Source of the DNA: Geosiphon pyriformis
Lineage: Eukaryota; Glomeromycota; Glomeromycetes; Archaeosporales; Geosiphonaceae
Assembly (NCBI GenBank): GCA_016748015.1
Contig: JAAOMT010000269.1
Span: forward strand, 54,464-118,463
Direction: 5' to 3'
Length of the DNA: 64,000 nucleotides
Under the pieces are notes generated by a model, which saw only the letters and a list, made by a program, of their open reading frames with translations, searched no databases and was not told where the DNA came from. Of the stretch, positions 35,951 to 48,425 are shown piece after piece. How positions within the stretch are numbered: the first letter of the stretch is position 1; the number at the start of each line of letters is the position of its first letter. The translations under genes and the position numbers were made by a program.

Positions 35951-38212
35951 TTACTTCTTTTTATTTTTGGACGTTTCACCAGTCCGATGAAATTTTTTCC
36001 CATCTTGAGTGGACGTCTTTTTTTTCCCTGATATCTCCTCGATCTTGTATCAAGTAATATTATATTGTTAAAACAAAAAAATTGATCAAAATTTATGAGA
36101 TTATGAACATCTCACCTTTCTTTTTTTAACAAACTTTCCTTGTTCCCCCAACAATTTTTTTTTGCGATTCTTGTCATTTCGAGGTTCATTTTTATTTGGT
36201 CGATGTTCAGCTTCCACAACCATATTTTGAACAGAGCCAGTATTTTTTTTTCGTTCCATTCTCCGTTTCACAATCAGATTGTTCTCAATCGAAAACTCGA
36301 CAATCAATCTTTTCTTATCACCGAATAAATCGGGATTGTTGTTGAGGTAACGAAGTGCCGCTAGCGCATGAGCGTGATGTGTGAATTCCAAAAATCCGTA
36401 ACCTTTGGAACGTGGTTTTTGTGTGGTGGAATCTATACGATCTTTTGATCGGACAATTTTGGCCTGAGTTTTTCATTATCAAAAGTTTCAATAAATTGTT
36501 AATGATTAGTTAAAATGACCACAAGATAAAATTGATCTAGTACCTGTTTGATGAATGGCTTGTGATCCCATCCCTCCATTCCTTCGACCTTTGACAATGC
36601 TTGTCGTTCTCCCTTCTTCACTTGTTCTTTGAATTTTTGTATACTCTCTCTTCCTAATTCTTTTAATTTTTTCTCATCAACTGTGATCGGCAGATTACGT
36701 ACTGATATTCGAGTCTTTGAGATGTAAAGATTGGGATTCTTTGCCAATTGGCTTTTTCGATTCGAATAGGAAGTTGTTCTTTTATTTACTTCCGCCGCAG
36801 GGAGCAAAGCCGAGGCAGGCGTATCAGGAAGAATTGCTAAAATATAGTCTATGAGATGTTGATTCTAAATGGCACAAATGATACCAATTCCCTGAAGGTT
36901 TACCTCCTTCTTTAAGCAAATAGAAATTTCTTCGGTCTTCGAGTCGTATTCTCACTTGATTCTGATCCATTAATTGTTTGGCTTGCTCCCGTTCCACGGC
37001 TCTCGCTACTGACAATACCCGGCCATGGAGCGTAAATGGCGCTGCTAGTGAATCTGATGGGTCTGCCATCAGAATTGATTTGTATTGTACTTCATTCCGC
37101 TGTTGGCCAGGTTTTTTTGGTTGTTTTATGGGTTCAGACATATTATTATTATTATTCACTTTCTCAGCCTCTAATAAGCACAGATTGGCATGATGAAGCT
37201 CCTTGAAGCAAACAAATCCCGTTCCTCGCGATCGACCTGTTTCATGGTCCTTGGTCACCAAGCAATAACGCAGCGGACCAAACTTTGAAAACCTGTAAAA
37301 ACATAAATATGGTACTGGATAGGGTATTGAGAGTTTGCATATAAGGAATAAAATGAATCTTCACCGACAGTTCACTCAATTCTTCTTGAGTTGCTTCAAA
37401 TGCAAGATTCCGAATGAATAAAGTAGATCCTTCTGAGGCAGAAGGCAATTTCTTTTTAGGTTTGAGCGGTTTATCGATCACAATTTCTTCTTCTTCTTTT
37501 TCATCTTCTTCTTCTTCATCTTCTTCTTCTTCATCTTCTTCTTCTTCATCTTCTTCTTCATAATCATTAAATTCTTGGGAACTCTCACTTTCATTTAATT
37601 TCTCTTCGTTTATGGAGTCACTTTCTAAATTCGAAAAAATATCCTCTGCATCTTTGGGTTCAATTTCTATTTTCTTTGTACGATTATCACCATGCCCCTC
37701 CTGCTCAGAATCATCGCTCATTTCTTCCTTCATCTGCATTTCCAACTCCTCTGAATCATCTTCAACATCTGAATATTTCAAATCATCACGGTCACTCTGA
37801 TCCTTATTATTCAAATTTTTCGACTTGTAATTTGATTTTGGGAGAGCATATGCCATTCTCAGTGTTCTTTGTCCATTAAACTTTACTTTTTTTAGCTCTT
37901 TTAAGGCGCGTTCAGCGTCTTGATGCAACGCAAATCGAACAAACCCATAGCCTTTATTCAATTTACCCAAGTCCTTACCACCCCTCAAGGATTGTTCATC
38001 TTTTTCTTTTACGACAAAACAAGATCTTATCGGGCCCACCGCCGAAAAGAAAGACTCTAGGTCTGCGTCTGTCGCATTATATGGAACAGTGCCAACAAAG
38101 AGTGTGTTTGATTTTTGGCTTTATGAAAATGGCCAAGTGGAGTTAGTAGATAAGGAAAAGTTGTGACTTGTGAAAAGAAAGGAAACACAAACTTGGATGT
38201 GGGGGCCGCCAT
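35951..38212 (-). CDS. NOP4: Nucleolar RNA-binding protein, NOP4/RBM28 family
   Basis: Acts in 60S ribosomal subunit biogenesis in the nucleolus (family knowledge). Six exons: 38212-38193, 38118-37369, 37292-36904, 36836-36544, 36463-36116, 36043-35951. Phases close to 630 residues. RRM1 (about 11-88) has [20 protein letters not shown] and RNP1 KGYGFVRF. A long Asp/Glu-rich linker (coded by GAA/GAT repeats, 37488-37562) follows. RRM2 (about 238-330) has [13 protein letters not shown] and RNP1 [11 protein letters not shown]3 (about 428-550) has [16 protein letters not shown] and RNP1 KGYGFLEF, split by intron 4. The tail is Lys/Arg-rich. Exon 1 encodes only seven residues (MAAPTSN) and its donor GTTTGT is weak, so the start is the least certain part. 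The exon 2 donor GTCGGT is chosen because it restores SELFSKFG. Confidence 0.92.
37488..37562. repeat. Acidic-codon repeat in NOP4
   Basis: TTC/TTCTTCATC units on the plus strand encode runs of Glu with interspersed Asp in the RRM1-RRM2 linker. Copy number is likely variable between strains. Confidence 0.85.
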
Positions 38213-38776
38213 AGTAGTCAATATTGGTTTCGGTAATATTTTCACAATTTTATAAAATAAAAATTGATTCGATGAGATGAGATGATAAATTTAAACTTTT
38301 ATCTCATCAGTTAAACTACTGACTGAATGTAATATTTTTCCAAGATCACCAAGGTTAACAAAAAAGAGGCTAAAATACATGTAATTTTCGATCATTTGCA
38401 CTTCATTATAATATTCATGATCTTAAAAAATAAAGGTTTAAGGATTGCAGCAATATCGGGGAATCTCTTGTCCTAATCCCTGAATTGAACTTCGGGGTAA
38501 GCCAGTTTAGTTCAACATTCGGCAATTCTTGACAGCTAACAACTCCAAAATTCATTGACTAAATAGTATAATATCCATCGTTAATACGAAGACAAGAATT
38601 TCTCATTACCCAATTTTTCCTAAAATTCGGAATCAAAAAAACCATAAGTTAATCGGGAAAGGGTCTTTCTAAAACTGTATTCCTCAGATCCTTTAGCTTG
38701 AGTGAAAAACCCGAATTAACCGAGAGTGAATGAAATAAACAGACAGCAAAACAAAAAATATCATACCAAACATCAT
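38213..38776. other. Spacer between NOP4 and NDUFA6
   Basis: No coding or RNA feature seen. It must hold the NOP4 promoter and the NDUFA6 3' end. Confidence 0.5.
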
Positions 38777-39500
38777 TCAATCACGTCCCTCTGAAGCGAA
38801 TAAAAATATTTACAAGTTAGCACAAAAATGAAAATCCCTATCAGCCCTTATATTAAAATAATTTACCATAAAAGCGCTGAAGAAAGCTCTTCCTCTGTTT
38901 CCGCCCTATATCCCACTCGTCCTTCTTAAAATAATGATAGACATGAATTGGCTGTTTCCACAAATTTATCGTTTCCTGATATTCGTTGTGGCCTTTAAGC
39001 AATAAGATATCGATAACACCGAGATCATCAACATATCGATTACGCTCGAATTCTTGTCGAATTTTCGCACGTACTGCTGAAGTCGGCATGTCTAGACCAA
39101 AGTTAGCAACTATTTCTGGAGCCTTTATGCACAAGACAATTATTAGTAATAGGAGAAAATATCGGTTTAAATTATGGTCAAAAAGAAAAACATGATAGAA
39201 ACAAGAAATTTGAACTTAAAAGACCGTTCTCAAGTATCAAAGCTCCTTAATCTTTCCCGTTTATTGACAATTTGAGTTAAAAATAAAGACTTGTAGAGTT
39301 AAACCTCTTGCGTGTACTATTCCTGTAAATCCTGAAGGCTTCAACTCCACGTGTTCACTCTCCTTCCTCATAAAACGAATAGATTATAAACTTACAGATT
39401 TTTGCCATTGTCGATATAGGTCAAGAACTCGTTTTCGAGCTGTAGTTAACGACTCAGACCTGCTGGTGGTGAGAGCAAATTTGGCAGGTTGTGTTGCCAT
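38777..39500 (-). CDS. NDUFA6: NADH:ubiquinone oxidoreductase accessory subunit B14 (LYR protein)
   Basis: Accessory subunit of respiratory complex I in the mitochondrial inner membrane; LYR family, binds acyl-carrier protein. Three exons: 39500-39396, 39122-38867, 38790-38777, giving 124 residues, the usual length. The LYR tripeptide is at residues 28-30 (VLDLYRQWQKS). Next come PEIVANFGLDMPTSAVRAKI, RQEFERNRYVDDL, IDILLLKGHNEYQETINLWK and YGRD-type end: the last exon is only 14 bp and turns the dead-end FYGKLF read-through into FYEGRD, the conserved C-terminus. Introns are GT-AG. The gene is transcribed in the same direction as NOP4 and the deacetylase. Confidence 0.95.
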
Positions 39501-39730
39501 ATTTAGAGAATGACCACACGAAAGAGGAATTTTTGAAATTAACTTGTTTTTTTGTTTTTTTTTTGACAAGGATTTTTGTTGACAGTATTATTGCATTATT
39601 ACTAATCTTTTAAGTCTAATTCAGATTTTTTATACATACATCACCGAGTCAGCTATTATACTTTATCACCTTTTTAAATATTCAATACTGAGTTAAATAA
39701 TTTAATCAACAATGGATTTCTGGATTAAAT
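39501..39730. other. NDUFA6 upstream region
   Basis: Spacer of 230 bp between the NDUFA6 start and the stop of the chitin deacetylase gene. No specific promoter motif recognised. Confidence 0.5.
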
Positions 39731-41426
39731 CTAAACATATTGGGAAAAAACCGAATTGATAACTGGGACCATCAATCCAACCACGGCCAGGATCCAGATA
39801 TTATTCATAATTGGAATTTTCCCGGAAATAGTATTACTGGTCAGAGAAGATTTAATAGACGAATCAGAAGGGTCCTCCGAGTCATCAGTTGATTCAGAGT
39901 TCGAATTTATACTTTTAGGACTGGGAATGGTAACATTGGCAACAATTAAAGAGGGTACTTTACCACCTTGTTCCAAATAAGGTGTATTATCCCCTAGACA
40001 TTGTGGAACAGTTTGAATAATTAAACCAGATTTTTTAGTGGCAACTTTTAAAACAGAAATTGCTGCCGCAACAGTTTGCGGAAATAGATCATGTTCCAAT
40101 ACGATAAATCCAGCTGCCAGTGATGGAAGTTTATCCAACCATCCTTGAAAGATATCAATTACATGTTGGGCATTAGCAGATTTTTGACCGGGACGCAAGG
40201 ACCAGTCGTCAGTGTCGAAACCTTCTGTCCAGACTACGGCTATAAAATGAAATAATATAAAGCGTTTAATTTAAATTGATGATCTTTTTTGTTGAGTAAT
40301 TGAATTGATTATTATTAAAAACTGAGAATATTTCAAATGAAATAAAGCTCAAATATAAAATAATGAACTCACTCCATAATCCCACAGCACGTGTAAGAGC
40401 ACGAACACGATCATCAGTATCACCAAAAGGAGGTCTCATATATACAGGTGTTACACCAATGATATCTTTGATAGCCTATCAATTATACAAGAAACATTCG
40501 TTAATTAATCACACGCATCAATTAATAGGAAAAAAGTTTTTTTTTGCGAGCATTCGCGAGAAGAAGCTTAATTTTATACCATACTTTCAAAGTCCATTTC
40601 AATTCAGCAACAATTGCCTCGTTAGAAAGTGAAGTGAGAGCCGGATGGGACCAAGTATGCACCGCAATATTGTGACCTAATTAAATCAATTAAATCATTA
40701 TTAAAGTTAATTAAAAACTTAATAACAAACATCCTCATCCTAATCCTTTATTACTATCACTATTGTTAAATTACCTTTATCGTAGGCGGCTTTCAACGTT
40801 TGTGGATAAGAAATGACCCGACTACCAACAACAAAAAATGTCGCTTTGAGATTATTACTGTTGAGAGCATTTAACAAAGAGGGTGTTGATTCTGATGGAC
40901 CATCATCATAAGTCAGACCCCAAACACCTTTTTTCGGACATTGAAATTTATCATCAGGCCTTAGAATTTTTTGACAAGTCCATGAACCTTGATTAGGAAC
41001 AATTTTAGTGGGTGGACGACATTGAGCTTGATTCCAATTAGGGACGCCATTATTCGATAAAGGTAAATTTTTGGGGACATATTGCAGATTCAGTTCTGAT
41101 AACCAATTTTTTACTATAGGATCATTTACATCTGGGCTGGTATCTAATGCAGGGTAAATTAAATCTTTTCCATTCCATGTAATTGTGACACTTGGTGAAG
41201 CTGCTGCGACAGCACTTGGAGATAATGATTGAGTAGGTGAAGATGAAATAGATGTTGCTGCCTTTAATGGATCATTTGTTTTAACACTATTACCACTACT
41301 GCTGCTGCCACCATTATTGTTATTAGTGTTCTTTGACTGACCAGCAGCCTGAGCTTGAGAACCAATTACATTATTAAAAACACCAACTGTAGCGAAAATC
41401 GTTACAATGAGGAAGTAGCATCTCAT
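39731..41426 (-). CDS. Chitin deacetylase (CE4), probably GPI-anchored
   Basis: Removes N-acetyl groups from chitin to give chitosan at the cell wall. Exons 41426-40775, 40676-40585, 40475-40373, 40239-39731 close to 451 residues. Signal peptide at the start (MRCYFLIVTIFATVGVF); Ser/Asn/Gly-rich linker (31-80). CE4 motifs: YDDGPSESTP (173-182; canonical TFDDGP, here with Tyr), HTWSHPA (224-230, metal-binding His pair), RPPFGDTDDR (262-271), a DTDDW motif, and LEHDLFP with the late His. The C-terminus is Ser/Asp/Asn-rich, then ends in a hydrophobic stretch (IWILAVVGLMVPVINSVF), as for GPI anchoring. All catalytic positions are present, so it should be active. All introns are GT-AG. Confidence 0.95.
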
Positions 41427-42666
41427 AATGTAAGAAATAAATAAATAAATGAGAGAATTTTCTATTATATAAGTTATACGTATATATATATATATATATA
41501 TACTATCTTATGATTCAAGATTTAAAAAGGAAGATTTTGAAAATTGTTTTCTTTTTACGATTAGGTAGAAAAGTTTGATTTTTACTTTTGCGGTAAGTTT
41601 CTCTATGTCGGGATGAGTGTTTTCTAAGAGGGGAAAAGGGAGGGTCTTGAGTTCAAAAGTTTTGAATTTTCGTGAGTTATGTTTTTGACGTTTTTTTTTT
41701 CAAAAAAAAAAAGTCAAAATGTTTGAAGGAGAGAAGGAAGGAAAAGAGGACACTTGACCGGCTCGGTCGAGTTGGAGGAATGAGGGGGAGGAGGAGGAGT
41801 AAAACTATAAATAAAGGAAAGGATTTATACACAAAGGAAAGTTTTTCCTTGGGTATTGGGTAAAGGAATGGTTTTTTTTTAATAATAAATATAGAGCAAA
41901 GAAAAATGAAGTCTTCCTTGTTTGACGGAACATTATATATATATTAACTTTCAAAATTACTAGCATATACCCGAGTTGATCGTCAGACTTCCTTACCCGG
42001 ATAATAAGAACAGATTTCTTTCTATATCATTCACTTATCGTTTATTACGGCTAATAATAATTAATTGATTGGTCAATCATTTCTTGAAATAAACGCAAGT
42101 AAAATTAAAATTAAGCAATCAATATCATCATGATCAACTGCAGATTATCTTGGACAAATAAAACTAGCATTTAACTGAAGAATTAATTTTAGTACCTAAA
42201 TTTGCTAAATTAAATGTGATCGATCGTTGTGCTACTATGTGAATAATTGAATACCGATAATGCAAAAAAAATTAATAACACCATAATCACCCCTTAGCTC
42301 GTACAAGTTGATTACGTTTTCTGATTTTTCCAAATATTAACTCAATATTTAGATTAGCTGTGAATAGTTACAAATATTTTGAAAACAAATTTTTACAATA
42401 TGTACAATTCACATTAAATAAAAATAAAATTTAAATTTTTTTGATTTACCAATTATAATTACAAATATTATTTGGTTTAATTAGTTTAATTTTATATTTA
42501 CAAAATAAGTTAATGATTTAAATATTAACAACTATTTTTATTAAAATTTTTTTTCAATTTTAGTTTTTTGTTTTCTTTGTCAATTGTTTGTAAAAATTTT
42601 TGGCATTAGTGTTTAAATTATGAAATTGAATTTTTAAATTTCTAATTTATATATTTTTTATATAAG
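41427..42666. other. Deacetylase upstream region and spacer
   Basis: Contains a (TA)n tract at 41481-41502 about 55 bp upstream of the deacetylase start and an A/G-rich stretch at 41630-41860 whose plus-strand frame (41672-41863) is purine bias, not a gene. Nothing else supported. Confidence 0.5.
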
Positions 42667-42849
42667 GTAAAAGGGGTATTTTGGCTAATGGAGGTATTGT
42701 GGCGAATAAATTATTGTGGCAAGGTTAAAATAAATTCGCGTGAAAATATGCCATTTTCTCACTTGAAGAAATGGCATCTTTTATAATTTTTATCATCATC
42801 CATTACAAATAATATTCATAATATCTCCATTCGTCAAATACCTTTTTAC
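42667..42849. mobile_element. MITE-like inverted-repeat element, 183 bp
   Basis: The left end GTAAAAGGGGTATTTTGGCT continues AATGGAGGTATT. The right end, on the opposite strand, reads GTAAAAAGGTATTTGACGAA then TGGAGATATT. This makes imperfect terminal inverted repeats of about 30 bp. The middle holds a second inverted pair (ATGCCATTTTCTC / GAAGAAATGGCAT, 42749-42778). No coding capacity. Target duplication is not clear in the AT-rich flanks. Confidence 0.65.
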
Positions 42850-44500
42850 TCGATATTTTAAAAATCTCGTTTTTAGCATTTTCATTGGTTTTTCAATTTT
42901 TTTTAATTATTTAATAAGAATGGATTTTTTTAATTTAATTTTTAATGCTTAAATTCAAATTAATTAAATTTTACATTTTCACAATTTTATTTTTTCTGAA
43001 TTTTTATATTTTTTAAATTTAAATATTTAGAAAAAAAGGTTATTTTGATTTTTGTGCATATTAATTCATTTGGCTATATTTAATATTTTTTTAATTTAAT
43101 ATATTTATAATTTATTCAATATATTTTTTAGTTTTTTAAATAATAATAACAATAAATAAAATATTTTTTTTTATTCTACTAAAAGCTAAAATATTAAAAT
43201 TTTGACTAAATAATTTTAATTTTAATTTATTCCTTTGTTATTATCTAATTCAAATTATTGTTATTTTATTAAATTATAACTAATTTTTTTTATAAATAAT
43301 TTTTTGTAATTTTAAATAAATTTATTAATAGTAAAAATTTATTTATATAAATTATGTTAAATAGCATTTGATTACACTATTGTTTAAGCAATAAAAAAAT
43401 ATATACATATATTTAAATAAAAATTTTTTTTGCTTAATTCAAAAATAATATTTTTGTGTAACTTTTTATATTACAATAATCAACTTTTATTTTTTTTATA
43501 GTAGCTAATAATATTACAATTTAAAAAGTTTTTTTAGTTATAAAAACAATTAAACAAAATGTTGTAAAAAACTTTTTTTAAATATTTTTAGTATAAAATA
43601 ATTTTAACCAAGTTTATAAATTTTTTTTGTCTTTTGCTAAAATATTTTTTCAATTAAAGTTTTTTTAAAATAATATAATATTATTATTAATTTTGTTTTA
43701 TTTTTATTAATAATAACAAATAATTTCACTTTGACCATAAACAATAAGATTTTTTTTATTAAAATAAATACAGATTAAAAAAAAATTTATCGTTTAATAC
43801 AGAATTACCAATTAAAATTTAAACCAAAATTTATTAAAAAATTGGTTTTAATAATATTAATTAAAAATTAAACTTAAAAATAGCCATTAATATTAATTAA
43901 AACAAGTTATTAATATTAATTATTATATTTATTATTATGCTTTAAATATTTTAATTTTTTATATTATAAATAATTAATATTAATTTAGAAATATAACAAA
44001 TATTATAATTAAATTATACAAAATTTTAACGTTTATAACAATAATAATTTTAAGCAATAAAATAAATTTTAAATAATTCAAATAAAATTTAATGGTTTAA
44101 ATTAAAATTGGTTAAATTTACTAAAATAATAAATTAACAAATATTTTAATAAAAAAAAGTTTAAAAACATAAAATAATTCTATAAAAAATATAAAAAAAA
44201 CTTTTTTTTAAAATATATATAATAATAAATATAATTTAATTAAAAAAAAATTTCTATTTTTTATTAAAAACTAATTATTTAATTATTAATTATAAGTATA
44301 TTAATTTATTTAAATTGTTAACTTAAAATAAGTAATTATAATTTTTTAATAAAATTAATTTTTTAAAATTTTAAAAATTAGATATTTTATTATTAAGTTT
44401 TAATATTTTATAAAAAAATATTTAAAATTTATTATAAATTTAATATTTAAATTAAATTTTTAAATTAATTGTAATTTTTTATTTCAATTTAATAAATAAA
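42850..44500. other. AT-rich desert
   Basis: Almost pure A+T, no supported gene or repeat. Confidence 0.7.
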
Positions 44501-45609
44501 ATTCAATTACTATCTAATATATAGAATTTAAATTAAATAATTCATACTAAATATAATTTATGCTTTTATTATATATAACTAATTATTTAGACCAAACAAA
44601 ATATTACTATATATTTATATGAACCACAATTTTATTTTTTAAACCAGAAAAAAAAAGATATAAACTACACTTATTAAAACTGATAACCAAAAACTCCATA
44701 ACTTTTAATAAATAAATCATACTATTTAAAAATCTATTTATTAATACATATAATAAATTAAGCATTATACTTTTATTTTTAATTAGATTGGTTTTCTCTA
44801 TATTAACTCTATACTTAGATTTAATAAATTAAATTCTTAAATAATATAATTTTATTAGATGTTTTACAACTTTTAAAACAGCTAAAATAGCTCTTTTTCT
44901 ATTATTAAAAACTATAATAACTTCTAAAAACCAGTTTTTTAATACAAAATTTTTGCAAACTACAACATATAAATTTACATTTCACAAACACAAAAAAAGA
45001 GTTTACAAAACAGCAAAAAAAAATATTAATAATCTTTAGTATTTGGAAATTTTAAAAAGTATTTTTTTATAAATATTAATATTCTTAATACAAATAAATA
45101 CATAATTTGATAATAGATATGTTTTGTTATATAATTTTTTTCTAATTATAACCAGTAATCTTTTGTATACAGTTTTTATTAAATAAATATACAGATTAAT
45201 TAATTTCTTATTAGTAAACTTAAATAACAAATATAAATCAAGATATTATACTCTTATAATTAATATTTAATCTATATTTTATAATAGTAAATCAAGAAGT
45301 ATGTTCTAATTAAAGTTAGCTTTTTATTAAGCATAACAAATAAATTTATATAAATTATAAATAAAATAACAAATATTGCCAAATACAATTGTGTTTTCAG
45401 TCATAATAAAATGTTTATACAAATCATATAGCAGAAACAAAAAAAAATAAATGATCTTATTTGTAAACAAATCAATTATATTATTTTTTAGAATTCTTAA
45501 ATAACTTTTAATTTTTAACTACTTAATTAAAAAATTCTTGTTTCTTATTAAATTAGCAATATGTTTTTTATTATTATTACTAGTAGAAATTTGAGATATT
45601 AATTAATAT

Positions 45610-46414
45610 TGTTACTTATAAAAAAAAATAAAAAAAAAATAGGAAAAGCAAATTATAAAAATAGACCAATAAAAGAATAATATTTAATAAGTAAGCATAT
45701 TTTTAGAAATAAGCATATTTTCAGAAAATAACATAGAAAAAAAGTAGAAATATATAAGATCTTATATAACACAAATTATGTATATATAGCAAGAATATTA
45801 AAAAAACAGTAGTTAGAAACAAGTAATTATCAAATATTTTTCTTATTAAAAAATAGTTCTATAACTTAAAGTGAAATTATATTTATATTAATAAAAATAT
45901 TTATTCTTATTCAATTTATGTTGTTATTGCTTGATTAAGAAATATTAATTATTCTATACTATTAATGATCTATGTTCATAAAATTTGATACTTAATTATA
46001 TTAGATCAATAATTCTTAATTATAGCTATTAATAGAATACTAATTTTTTATTTCTTTTATTAATTTTTTATTATTTTTTATTATTTTATTTTTTTTGTTA
46101 TTTATTAATTAATTAAGAAATTAAGTATTAAATAATTAACATTAAGAATAGTCTGGTAAAAAATTCATAAAACAAAGGTAAAAAACTTAAAGATAGTTTA
46201 TTAAAAAGACATAATTGTCAAATTAAATCAGTTATTATACTGGAAAAAAAATTCACAAAAAAAACCATTAATTAAATCTCTGTCTATTATACAAAAGACT
46301 CAATCAAAATTTTTAGATCATAAAATCTTTAAAAATTATTATTATTAATAGCTATTAAATATTAAATTATGAATTTGTTATTTATTTTAACATACCAAAT
46401 AAATATTTATAACA
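45610..46414. repeat. Solo LTR related to the LTRs at 9.2 and 11.9 kb
   Basis: Starts TGTTAC, ends ATAACA, 805 bp. It shares segments in order with 11875-12675, including TATATAGCA.., TTTATGTTGTTATT.., ATTCTTAATTATAGCTATTAATAGAATACT and AAATTATGAATTTGTTATTTA. The 4-bp flanks are ATAT (45606) and ACAT (46415), compatible with a duplication that took one C-to-T change. No interior or second LTR is seen. Confidence 0.65.
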
Positions 46415-46418
46415 ACAT

Positions 46419-47290
46419 GAACTTATTTTTGCAATTCCTATTATTAATTAATATATATTATTATTTTAATTTATCACTTATTATCTTATCAAATTATTCA
46501 AATTATTATTTAATTAATAACTCAATTTGTAAAATACACAAATTATAATAATCAGATCACATAATATCTTGAATTATATAACATTCAAAAATTTGTAGAA
46601 ATTTGTAAAAATAATTAATAGTTTACCAAAATACTAAATAACTTATAGAAATAACTTGTAGTTTACCAAAATGTATTATTAGTACAATAAAATAATAGTA
46701 AAAAAAAAAGTGCATATTTATAAACTAATACTACAACAAATTATATAAAAGAAAAATTTTTTTCTTCGAAAAAATATATTTAAGCTAAAATTATTTTTTA
46801 CTAGAATTATTTTCCTTAGCATTTATACAAATTATTCCAATAAAAATTATATTAAAAACATAAATATTTCACTTAAAATTTTCCAAATTTCAACTAATAT
46901 TTTGAAATTAATTAGCTATCAATTTTAATAATATATTAATAACTCCAAGTCTGAATTGAAAACAATTTTTTTAATAAAAAAATTTTTTCTTTTACATTTT
47001 TTTTATTTTATTTTATTTTTTATTATAATTATTAAAGTAGTTTACAGATAAGATTCCTATAAAAAAGTTGACTTTTATAACAAGTAACTACACAATTTTA
47101 ATAAGTTTTTAAATAAATATTTCTTGAAAAAAAGTTGACTTTTACTACAGAGTAACTATATAAATGACTGATATAAAATAGGCTATTTTACTTATAAGTT
47201 CAGTAGTTCAAATTATAAAAGATAATTTAAAGATAAATTCAGTTATTAAAAATTTACTAGTTTTCAATAATCAAGAATTAATAACAAACC
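46419..47290. other. Unexplained insertion inside LINE copy B
   Basis: Copies C and D have about 0.42 kb between the equivalents of 45230 and 47420, where B has 2.19 kb. The solo LTR explains 0.8 kb; this 0.87-kb stretch remains. It has two direct repeats of AAAAAGTTGACTTTTA (47070 and about 47133), each followed by AGTAACTA, and no protein signal. Confidence 0.4.
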
Positions 47291-48425
47291 AACAATAACA
47301 TTTAAGAAAAAAAATTAAAAATTTTTAGTAATATTATCTAACAATTATTATAAAGTTTAAAACAATAATAATAACTTCTAAAATATAAACATTAATAACT
47401 GTTTGATTATTTAAATACACAATTATAATACAGAAAACAAAAACACACTCCAATATCAAAGCAACAGTTTGTATTTTGGCCAATATAAAGAACAAAATTC
47501 TATTCACTTTGATATTAATACTTATATTTATAACAAAAAAATAAGTAGTAGTTTTATAAGCAATTTTAACAAAATTTATATTCTTTAAAAATCTATTAGT
47601 ATATATTTTAAATATATTTGACCAAATTTTAAGCAATTATTTATATATATTAAAAAAATTTCAAATTTTAAAATACTTAAGTCTTGTAAACCTTTAATAC
47701 AATCAGAATTTATTTTTAAATGTCTATTTAAATACATAAATTTAGATGCCAAACCAAATCAAAAAGATATAAGCTTTTTTAGATTTAATTTTTCTATTTG
47801 TAAAACATTTTTTAATTTATAATACAGTCTTTTTTATTCAAAAGTCTATTACCAAATACAATACTAAACTGCTTTAAAAAACAAACAAAATCATAATACA
47901 AAAACTTTTCTAAAATACTTAATATTAAAAACTTACTAAGACTACAAAATACATTAAACAAACTATTTATTAAAAACACATTATTGTCAAAAAAAATTTT
48001 AATTATTCCAGTCAGAAAATTTTTTATAAAATTAACATATAATTTAATAGAATATTATAATAAATTTAAAAAAGTCTATCTTATAATCTGTAAATTTAAA
48101 AATTTGTAATTAAAAAAATACTTAAAAATATTTACAGTATTAAAAAATACAACTATTAAAACCAATTTTGTCTTAATTTGTATTTGTTTAAAAGTCTTTA
48201 AATTATACAAAAAAAATGATAAAACACTTTATTAAAAAAGTTTTATAACAAATTAGTCTTAGATCTAAGTTTTTTTTTAATTATAATATCTTATTTATAA
48301 TATACATTCTTTAAAATAAAACTAAATTGCAAATAATAACTAACTATAAACTATAAAATAATTGACACTAAATAGAAAAATTGTTTATTTGTAATTACTT
48401 ATTGCAGTATAATATTAACAAATTT

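Larger units (their letters stand above)
44500..48425 (-). mobile_element. Decayed LINE copy B
   Basis: Its 3' end (44503 onward: CAATTACTATCTAATATATAG) matches copy D at 60485, so B and D are one subfamily. The C-terminal segment (45036-45230, KLINLYIYLIKTVYKRLLV) matches D (SVNLHTYLIKAIYRQLSV). RNase H (47334-47636) has AKIQTVALILECV and IVYLNNQTVINVY, against VELQAVILALKCV and VLYLNSQSAIDIY in D. The region up to 48425 parallels D to about 62543, just before the catalytic RT box. An LTR and a further 0.9 kb of foreign sequence lie inside (45610-47290). Inactive and extremely AT-rich. Confidence 0.75.

Noticed and set aside
36140-36328. Plus-strand frame of 62 codons
   Set aside because: Antisense of NOP4 exon 5.
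37612-37879. Plus-strand frames over NOP4
   Set aside because: Mirror of the acidic linker and RRM1 of NOP4.
41672-41863. Basic, Arg/Lys-rich frame upstream of the deacetylase
   Set aside because: Produced by a purine-rich stretch; no domain or homologous pattern.
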